Assembly: GCA_003991915.1 (NCBI GenBank)
Contig: RQTK01000009.1
Coordinates: 765,679-829,678, forward strand
DNA from: Elysia chlorotica
Taxonomy: Eukaryota > Mollusca > Gastropoda > Plakobranchidae
DNA length: 64,000 nucleotides
Reading direction: 5' to 3'
The position numbers and the translations under genes were made by a program. The notes beneath the pieces were generated by a model. The model was not told the DNA's origin, did no database searches, and saw only the letters and a list, made by a program, of their open reading frames with translations. Shown here piece by piece: positions 45,485-64,000 of this stretch. The number at the start of each line of letters is the position of its first letter. Position 1 is the stretch's first letter.

Positions 45485-46460
45485 TATTTTCGGATCTTAT
45501 TTCGGACTGATAGACCTGTAGACCTCCAGATTAGTCTTAGTGTATTGAAGGCGTACCTGGCTTTCTTTATTCTGCATCTGATGTCCTCGTCTTACCCCCC
45601 GTCTTTACTTACACTACCAATATAGACTTCTCAACCTCTTTGATGTTTTCCTGATGCTGCCAGTCTGTCATTGATTCGTATGGCCTCAGTTTTTCCGATG
45701 TTTGTCTATAGTCCAGTCTTTCCAGCTTCTGCGACCACACGATTTGCTTCTCTTGCGCGTCTTGTTGCTTTTGCGAGAGAAGGCTGGTGTCGTCTGCGAA
45801 GTCCAGACCTTCCAGCTGCTTCATGAAGGTCCACCGGATGCCCGTCCTTTGGCCTGTTGTAGACTGCCTCATAACCCAGGAAACCACCATGCATAAGACA
45901 GATCGTTGGTGAGAGCAATCAATCCTGGCGGGCGGCGCCGGTTTTCACGTTATATGGTTCCGTTTGTTTCCCGTCGTGGATGACTTGACAAGTGGCGTCT
46001 TCATAAAGTTGTCGGATTATGGTGACGAACTTCGATGGAAAGCCATAGTGGTACACCAGTCTCCAGATGACATATCAGTCGACGCTGTCGCATGCCTTTT
46101 GAAATCAACAAAAACTGCATACAGGGGGGGAGGGGGGTCTGCCACCCCAGCGACTGCTCCATGATGATGCACATGGTAGCTATGTGGTCCGTGCACTAGC
46201 GATCTTGCCGGAATCTCTTGTCCAGGGCAGTCTTTAGCCTCTCCAACATGATTCTTGTTAAAACTTTCCTCGGTATGGATAGCAGCACTATTCCTCGCCA
46301 GTTACCGCAGGATGACAGATCTCCTTTCTGGGGCAGCTTTACAAGGTGATCCTTTTACCGGCTTATGGAACTTGCTCTTATTCCCAGATCTTGCATAGGA
46401 GTGGGTGCAGCATGTCAGTCGAGGTCTGTATGTCAGTCAGCCTAATGAAAACCTTAGGTG
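45485..46460 (-). mobile_element. RTE-type LINE fragment, reverse transcriptase
   Basis: The minus strand carries the RT core: WVMRQSTTGQRTGIRWT, then LEGLDFADDTSLLSQ with the catalytic FADD box, then QQDAQEK in one frame and ANRVVAEAGKTGL in the next. The distal end matches the RTE copies at 10.9-11.2 kb (caGATCTTGCATA...GTGGGTGCAGCATG). Frameshifts make it inactive. Confidence 0.85.
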
Positions 46461-49400
46461 GTATGCCGCGTTACCGTAGAGAATGTATTTTGTTCTTTTT
46501 CTTTGTACTAAGAATAAATGCTAGCATTTGGTCAGATGCAAGGGCAACACATGTAATTTTAAAAAATCCACCCATAAAATTTGCCACATGACACTTCTGT
46601 ATTCTACGAAAGAGGCTAGGGATGTGAAATGTTTTAATGTGCAAGATGTATTTATCTCTATCCTTTTTTTATGAATACTGAGCGTTGAAATTGAATACAA
46701 ATAAGGCTGACTGTCTACGCTTTTTTAAATTTTTGAAGCCATTGTAATACTTGAAAATCAACTAATTTGAAAAAAAATTAACAAAGATTCAAGATACTTT
46801 TTATATTCTTTTAATCACAATAAGCCATGCAATCTTCAAGCCAAAAGGAATGGTATCTAAATTATACAAAGGAATGATCTCTGTCCTCACAGTGGGAAAA
46901 ACCAATTTACCTGTATCCATCATGTGAAAACAATCAATTTTATACATAACATAAAACTAAAAGCCCATACACTCACTCCCTTTGTGTTTTGAATCATGAC
47001 TAACAGTCCAAACTTAAATCTCTACGACATTGCTATCATTGAGATCCGTTTCTTGAAGTTTGTTTTTTGAGTACGAGACAAAATCTTATTAAATCAATAC
47101 TGCCAGCTATAATAAAACAAAATTATAGATAGTGCTCTATGACTTTTGGTGAAATATAATTTTGAGAAGTAAATATTTTTTCTTCTTCTGAAAAACAAGG
47201 GGTCATGAAACTAATTATTTTTAATCTAAAGCTACCTCTACTCAATTTTCAAATGAAAAGAGAGCTAGTTTTAAATACTATTACTGAGTACACTATAACA
47301 CAATTTGATTATGAAAAAAAAATCATCACAGATTTGGCTGAACAGCAAACAATACTCATTTCATGATGCAATCACACCAATACTTCCATACAGTCGAGAA
47401 CTAATACAAATCAACTAATAGTAACTGGCTTTGAGGACTAATTTGTATGAAAAACAACCCATTCCTGCCTGCAATTCAATTGTATATCTTTAATTGCTAT
47501 AATCCCAAATTTTCAAGAGTCATCCTCACATTTTCACAACCCACAAACCGTAAAGGGAGAAAATCAACAAACATTTCAATCAACTACAAAATTTCTTAAG
47601 GACTTTATAAATATAATTAATACAACATAATACAGTAATAAGTTATTATAGTACTTGAAATACGAGTAGAAGAAACAACAGCAGTAGTTGTAGTGATGGT
47701 GGGGGGATTGAAATCCCAGTGGATTCTGCTTAAAATAAACCTTTTGGAACAGCATAAAAGTTTACTAATTCCTCAGTTTATTCACATTAAAACGTGATAG
47801 TTAAGTTTAATACAGGGAGCTGGTGCCTCTGAAACAATTTATATAAAGCCATGGTTTATCTTGAACAGAGTTTACCCTAAGCCGATTCCACTATATAGAT
47901 GCTGTATTAATATTAAGGCTCTATTATCAGTAGATATAGCAGCATATATGGTGGTGGGTGGGGACATAAAAGTGACTAGGGTATTAAGTTACTACATTTA
48001 CTAGAACTAATACTACCATTATCAATTTTAATATTATCATTAAGTGTCAAACGTCGTAGAAGTGGTACAATGGTAATAGAGGGTAGTGATAGTGTAGTAG
48101 CCGTTTAAATTTTAAAATGCATGTAAAGGAGTTTAACATATATGATGAATATTTAAAAACTTGATGGCACAAAAATCAACACAGCAAAGAGTAAGAGAAA
48201 ATGGTCAATCATAAAAGATTTTGTTACCTAAATTAATTCTCTGTCATGAAAAACAGATAAAGTGATAGCATTAAAAAAAAACGCACAAAATGTTACAGAA
48301 TTATGTATCAGGCTAAGCTGAAAAAAGCCCATTTTCCTATTATATGAATCTACTTCTAACAAAGGAGAGATGTCACCCCAAAATATAAACTTCAGTATAG
48401 TAGCTATCTCTAATAATTGTATTTACTTCAAACAATGCATTGTGATTAAATACTGTAATTGTAAATGTACATTTCTCAACACCTTTTGAAGAATGATGGA
48501 TAAAAAATCAAGGTGAGCATGTTCAGTGCTTAGCAAAATATTAGACAATCATTTAATGAATGTGTTTGTCACAGTTTTAACATTCTTTCTCTACAGACAA
48601 GCCTTTATGCGATCGTTCCTTTGCAAGCTCTCTTGGGATAGTTAAGAGAAGTTGATGTTTTTCTACAATACTGATTTACTATCCTAAACAGGCATCACGT
48701 TTCAGTCAATCCTTGGATGTTATACACTAAAAAGACATGGTTTAAGAGAGTAGGATGTAGACTCATTAAAAAGCAATACACAGAGAGCTCTGGCAAACTG
48801 TATACAAATACATAGTATCTATGTATAATTTGATTGCACAATCTGAAGATACAAACACATAAACAATCATGTCCTCCTTCCAAATTCTTCACACACCTTT
48901 AGAGGCATAAAGATATGAAGTGGAAGTTTACACTCTCTACCTCAGTTAAATAAACATTAATCAGTGTGTGAGCACTGTGTATATTTTTTTTAATTTCAAA
49001 AACTAAAATAAGAGAGTTAAGGGCTATGGAAGCAATAGGTGACTATTCACTGACATTTACACATGCAAAACATGAATTTGTAAAATTGACAAGATTGTTG
49101 ACATAAGTAAACTTTAAGTTTATTCTACTATCATAATAGCTAAACCATGTTAAACTTTATTTCAAACTTATGCTTTCTAAAAATGCATGCATTTTGATTT
49201 GTTAGATATTTTATGAGACATAATAAATGGATCAGTTGAAAATCAGTTTGTTAGAGCAAAGCTACTTCACAGTAGAAACCCACACTGTCAAAAAAGACAG
49301 TTGAGATAGAATGATAAAGGGGAAAATTGTACTTGAATCATTACAGATAAAAGAAAGGTAGGTGTTCACAATTTTAAAAAAAAAGTGAAATGGTTAAGTG

Positions 49401-50835
49401 AAGTGATATTAAAGTTATGAAGAGATGATTATGATGGGGTTTTTTTGTTTTGTTTTTGTTTTTTAGCACAGTTGATATGCTTCATTCCTATGAAGTGAAT
49501 CTTCATAATAGTTAACAAACATTCTAATTACCTCAAATTTGGGATCAATTGCCCAATTAGTCATCAAACTTCTAAAACTGGATCATGAGTAAAGAGGACT
49601 TTTTATTTTATAAAATAAATATGTAGATTGCATCTAAGAAAATATTGTACAATTTTCATATTCAAAAACTGCAAGCAATTACTGTATTAAAAAAAACAAT
49701 CTTTTAAATAAAATAACATAGCGGGTATATGTTAAAATAAAATGAGATTCAATGAAATAAATGTTTACAATATAAGTAGATCTACATAAAGTTTGTATAA
49801 ATACTGAATAAACTTGTTACAGAATATTATAAAATACTTGGCATTAGACATGGGTGGAAATGTTTAAATATCCTATACCAACATTCAACCCAACTAACCT
49901 GATGCTGTGAAAAATTTAGATACTGGCTGCCCCTATAAAATCTACTGGTTACGCACTGGGGTCAATCTAACAAACTCACATTTGTTCAAAAACCTTGATT
50001 GCCACAGGATAAGTAAGTTTTTTTTTATACAATGAGAAGGTATCTTACAGCACATGTTATATAGAATGTTTTTATACAAAATTACTATTGAACGAGGGAT
50101 TCCAGTTCTTGAGCGGTCAATATTGAGAATATACAGATAACTAAGCAAACATGAGTAAAAGAACTGTGACTCTATACATGATTTTTGGCAAACCTAATGC
50201 TGCCCATGCAAACCACATAAGTAATACTTGAGGACATAAGGTTCCCTGTTGCCCTATGAATTTTAGAGACATTAAAAATAGTGTATTTGGGATTATCATA
50301 AAATTATTTAGCGGTGATAATATAATTCTATCTGATCTTTGATAATGAGATATAAAGGAAATTAATTTCTACACTTCTTGAATTCATGTTTTTGGTTTTA
50401 GAACATTTTCTTTTACAAAAGTAGAACGTTTTTAGAAAATAAATTTTTTGATCAAAACTATTAACTAAAAATTGCATAAAAAATTACAATAAATAGAATT
50501 GTTTTTATGGCCTGCTTAACCAAATCAGAAAATCACATTTAGAACCTGTCTATTACCATCCATATGCTCTTAAAAAATATTGAAATATATAACCAAAATT
50601 ACTCAAAGCCATGTGTACATTCCAAATTCGTTAAATCTGTACACAAAATACTTCTTTACAAATTTGATTATGTGTGAGCATGTAAAGCATCCTGCATTTT
50701 CAAAAATATAACTTTATACTAAAAGTAAACTTGTATTTAACATGGAGCACAACCTTACAGTGGTGGGTATAACATTTATGCATTTAATGTTATAATTTAT
50801 TATTATTATTATTATTGTTATTATTATTATTACAT

Positions 50836-50896
<61 letters not shown>

Positions 50897-51220
50897 CATT
50901 ATTATTAAACTGCACCAGTCTACGTCATGATAGGTTTTGCTATCTTTTTGTAAATTGATGAAAAAAAAAAACGTAGAATCTTTTACTTGAATACTATGCA
51001 TATTGACATTAATAGCATATAATGTTTCAAAATCAATTTTATATGTAATTTTACATTTTTTTTTTTTTTATGTGTGCAGCAGTTTTACATTGTTACAAAA
51101 TAAGTTAAGCTGCAGCCCAGAGTTGTTCACTGAAATATTTCAGTGTTAAGATTAGGAAGGACAAAACTACTAGCATTGCTAAGCCTACTTTGAAATGGTG
51201 CAATTCATTCACCAATCCAG
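46461..51220. other. Intergenic DNA without recognised genes
   Basis: AT-rich sequence between the RTE fragment and a degraded LINE. No exon pattern or protein motif was seen on either strand. It includes a large (ATT)n tract. Part may be promoter or long 3' UTR, which cannot be told from sequence. Confidence 0.55.
50797..50908. repeat. (ATT)n microsatellite
   Basis: About 110 bp of ATT repeat with a few interruptions (tacatgt near 50832). Confidence 0.97.
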
Positions 51221-51224
51221 TTTT

Positions 51225-51950
51225 AATGGTCTCCTTTGTACTTCACTCATCAGGTGTCATCTCTGAAGAGGTCGACATAAAATGAGTTTAATGACATGTC
51301 GCTCCTCCATGTTCTCCACTTTTCTGTGCATTCTGAAAGCCTCCTATCAGTCCGGTATTTTATGTCATTCAACCAGTTTCTTCTTGATCTTCCTCTGGTT
51401 CTCGTACTCTCTGCTCTACCGTCCAGTATATCCCGACAAAGTGAGTCATGACGTTTAGATGGCCATAATATCTCAGCTTTCTTCTCTTAATATTTTGTGA
51501 TATATCAGGTGTTACTTCACTCGTTTTCTCTCCATTTAACGTATACTGCCCTTCCAAAAGAGTGTTCATATTATAAATCAAGCTCCACACTTCAAAAACA
51601 TACAAAAGAATGTAATTTTTATAAATACATGTATAATGCCTAACTAGTCTTATTTAAGTTTTTGTAGTGATAAAAGCAGACATCAGTAAGTTTTATTTAA
51701 CATAATATTGCTTTGGCAGCTGCAACTCTTGTTTCAACTTCCTTGGTGTTTTATCCATCCTCTGCCATTTGTTGGCTAGGGTACTTAAAAGAGTGTGCTT
51801 GTTCAAGTTGTCTGTGATCAATGTTGATATTGATGTCACCAGCATTCTTTGATAGCATACACTTAGTTCCATTGACATTGCTATGAATACTGAATGTGCT
51901 CTTGGATTGACATTGCTGAGAAATACAGTAGTTTTCTCCTGCTAAAAGGA
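51225..51950 (-). mobile_element. Degraded LINE, C-terminal reverse transcriptase region
   Basis: The minus strand shows, across frameshifts, INIDHRQLEQAHSFKYPSQQ and MAEDGKTPRKLKQELQL, equivalent to the FxYLGSxxxxDG...EI.xRI block. Further on comes NIKRRKLRYYGHL and an ending like LNDIK...WR.W. This is the usual C-terminal pattern of an endonuclease-reverse transcriptase LINE. It is a different family from the RTE copies. Confidence 0.75.
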
Positions 51951-52086
51951 CATTGTCACCTGTTAATGTTATCTCAGATTGCTTATGTAATAACTTCTTT
52001 TAATCTAAATATTATGTGCTGATATCACTGCTATCCATGTCCTTTACAGTATTATCAATATGTGTTTTTGTTTGTTGTTTTTTTGT

Positions 52087-52120
52087 TGTTCTTTTTTTTT
52101 TTTGGGGGGGGGGGGGGCTT
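52087..52120. repeat. T/G homopolymer tract
   Basis: A run of Ts is followed by about fourteen Gs. Length is likely unreliable. Confidence 0.8.
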
Positions 52121-52755
52121 TTTATATGGTTTATGTAAAGCAGTGTTGTGTTTTAGAGATGTGTAGAATTACAATAGTAATAATTAAGAAATCCCAGAAA
52201 GCTGAAATGTAAAACAATTAAAATGGTAAACAACTAAGAAAAAATTAAAGTACTTGAAGTATTAATATCCTTAACATATACATAAAAAGCATGCCAAAAA
52301 ATTGCAATGTAAATGGCAGAACATCTTTTTTTTTCATAAGATTAAAAAATGTAAGCCTTTAAATCCTCAAAGTAAAAGGTCACTAAAGAATGGTTGGCAC
52401 TGTACAAGTATTTTTTTTTCTTCTACCAATCAACAATTTTGTTGAAAGCTGGTTGAAGATAGGTGAAGATATTAAGTACATACTGTTATTTAAAATACCT
52501 TTTAAACACATGAACAAAGTCCATTCACTGCTGTCTCATTATTCAGGAAGAAAATTGTTAATCTAACAGGAAAAGAAAAGGGCTATCACATGACCAAAGT
52601 TTTCTATGAACAGTTTATGGTCTACCTTACATTCTAACTGTTCATTATATTTTTCACTTCTGTTTTGGTTCTGTTATGTATCATGGCATGACAATAATAC
52701 AATATTTTGGACTTGCAACTATTCATTTCAAGAGGCAATATTTATTTAACCAAAT

Positions 52756-53799
52756 GTGGGGCAACCAGGGTGAATCAGACACAAGTCGCCAATATAGGTT
52801 TTGAACTAGAGCCCTTTGAACATTAAAAAAATGATATATTTTAACCTTTTCCAAGTACAAAATAAAGTGAATATCTTAAGTTCTAGAAACGACACAGTTA
52901 AACAATTTTTCAACCTCTTAAAATGCATTTAATGCTTGTAAGAAGTGTAAGCCACAGAGGATCAGGTGATAGCGAAGTTTTAAATATCTAGCTTCAAAAG
53001 TAAAAGGACATTTTTTCTTAGTGTGGAATCCTTTAATCTTCCTGAAAGATGATGCCAAAGGCAATTGCTTTCCTGGACCTATAAATTTTGCTGTTCTTTT
53101 TTAATATTACAGTGGGACAAATAGCCATTATATGATTATTGCGACAATACAGAACAAATATTGTCCTCTCTTTTTAAAAAACCTGTCCTATGCCTAGCAT
53201 TGCAGTGACCCAGTGTAATTAAGTACAAAGTTTAGGTCTGAACGCCTTGGACGCTTGTGTATATTTTACTCTGATATACACATGCAAATTGGGTGGGCAT
53301 AGTGATGTGAACAGAAAAAAATATATACACCGAAAATACACGTATTGTATGATGACTTGTCATCTTGACTACTTGTTCTAAGACTGCGCCAATTTTAGGG
53401 GTGGGTCTGGTGCAAGCTGCGTCGAAATTCAGCCCACTTCAATAAGTCACTAATTACTTCTTTCCCATTTGATGATGATTCCAACAAAAACAAAACATAA
53501 AAAAATACTCGATTTAATGGGGTCAATAGGATCGGTAATCGCCAGATGTAGGCATAAATTCGTCCAGCAGGACAGCCGTACATTTTTTGCTTCGTTTTTC
53601 TAGTTTCCGAAAAAAAATTATTTAAAAAAAAAGGTTTACGAGAAAATCAGAACCGCTGATTCAATGAGCGGATAGACAAGTTGCGATGAGTGGAAATCCA
53701 CCTTTAGGCTGAAGATTTTCAGCCCTATTTATAACACACTATCAATAACTCCAAAAGTCAAATTTTCGACCTGTGTCTGATTCACCCTGGTTGCCTCAC
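52756..53799. mobile_element. DNA transposon-like element with 33-bp terminal inverted repeats
   Basis: The left end gtggggcaaccagggtgaat followed by cagacacaagtcg matches the reverse complement of the right end (gtgaggcaaccagggtgaat, then cagacacaggtcg) with two mismatches in 33 bp. Length is 1044 bp. No transposase is recognised inside, so it is probably non-autonomous. A target-site duplication was not clear. It lies between the SLC22 gene and the degraded LINE. Confidence 0.82.
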
Positions 53800-54024
53800 A
53801 AAAGATATCACTGCATACATTTCATTTTCACAGCATTCTCATATTTTTTCTTGTTTTTGTTGTTTATTTTTTATTTTTTTTCATTACATCATCTAAAACT
53901 TTAATAAAATGAAAAATTAGGAACCAATGACAAAATGAACTGTGTCTTCTTGCTATGTCCTTTATAATACTTGTTTATGTTTGATACAAAATATAGGAAA
54001 GCTTTCCTCGCACACATCTTTTCC

Positions 54025-54030
54025 TTTATT
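54025..54030 (-). terminator. Possible polyadenylation signal of the SLC22 gene
   Basis: AATAAA on the minus strand about 145 nt past the stop codon. Confidence 0.4.
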
Positions 54031-54171
54031 CGTCATTTGAACACTGAGATTCAATCAAAGCTTTATAAAAAAATGGAAAGTAATAATCGTACATTGAAGT
54101 ATTTTTAGCCAATAAAGCAAAACAAAATAATATTGTAACAGGTTTTAACTTAACAAAGCAGACATTGCTCA

Positions 54172-63459
<9,288 letters not shown>

Positions 63460-64000
63460 CTGTTCATAATAAGAAATAAGAGTGATAAGCTATGAATATT
63501 TCAATCAGAATTTCACGATTACATGTACTGCATTTGGCCTATTTGTATGTATACACATCAAAATGATTGGGGATACAGCATATTATTATGTGTCAATAGA
63601 ATTTAAAAAATATAGATTTATGTTTCTTCTCACTGCTGCAAAAAAATGAGTAATAAATTATGCTATGAATATTAACAATAATTGATATGTTTTAGCTATT
63701 TTTTTAAAATAATTTATTATCAGTGATTGAATACCACACAGTTTAAAGAAAAAAAACCCCTGTAAGATTGGTTTCTCTTTGAATTTTTTTTAATGATTGT
63801 AAAATTAAAAATACTGCAGTTCAAATGGTCAAAGTATAGCCTATTAAAATCATTCAGACATTTTTTGGATATTAAAATCTAAAAAATTATAAAAACCTTT
63901 GTAGCGGGTGATGGGAAAAGATTAAGAAACCCATTCTTTAAAGCTATTTTTTTTACAATAAATATACTATAGCATGAATATTTTATGGTTATCATATATG
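63460..64000. other. SLC22 intron, no further exon seen
   Basis: AT-rich DNA to the end of the window without a coding pattern on the minus strand. Confidence 0.6.

Overview
This window is a piece of an animal nuclear genome. It is AT-rich, its genes are split into many short exons with GT-AG introns, and it carries RTE-type LINEs, tRNA-derived SINEs, hAT and Tigger-like DNA transposons, long simple repeats and one run of Ns (38148-38355). Gene content, repeat types and the abundance of CTAGATCT-rich tracts suggest a lophotrochozoan, most likely a heterobranch gastropod. That placement is inference and no species can be named from the sequence.

Three protein-coding genes are present. (1) Positions 267-29203 on the plus strand hold about 26 exons of a LRRK1-like ROCO kinase. 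In order they encode leucine-rich repeats, a Roc-like domain, COR, a short Cys/His segment, a tyrosine-kinase-like domain and a C-terminal WD40-like region. The 5' end (ankyrin and first LRRs in the family) lies left of the window. Almost all splice phases are compatible across the exons. Three features are unusual: the GTPase motifs G1, G3 and G4 are all degenerate, the exon or exons for the kinase glycine-rich loop were not found, and the kinase alpha-C region has a break in frame. (2) Positions 36297-41450 on the minus strand hold a complete seven-exon DCAF10 (WDR32) homologue, a predicted substrate receptor of CUL4-DDB1 ubiquitin ligases. (3) Positions 54172-63459 on the minus strand hold eight 3' exons of an SLC22-family (organic ion transporter, MFS) gene whose N-terminus lies right of the window. 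LRRK1-like and DCAF10 are convergent; DCAF10 and SLC22 are in tandem. The three genes show no obvious functional link.

The rest is introns and intergenic DNA shaped by mobile elements. The 3.9 kb intron at 7670-11565 holds two tandem copies of a CT-repeat plus RTE 3'-end unit. The introns at 15442-18923 and 20422-24143 hold tandem repeats, a decayed hAT transposase, a tRNA-derived SINE and a LINE ORF1 fragment. At 42506-43684, just upstream of DCAF10, lies a mosaic of three segments copied from 39.6-40.2, 34.6-35.1 and 29.7 kb of this window. At 44.3-46.5 kb there are microsatellites, two related SINEs with (TAG)n tails and an RTE reverse transcriptase fragment. Two related Tigger-like elements sit in SLC22 introns, and a separate terminal-inverted-repeat family has members at 40.9 and 52.8 kb.

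Homology statements rest on recognising protein families by eye. No database search was run.
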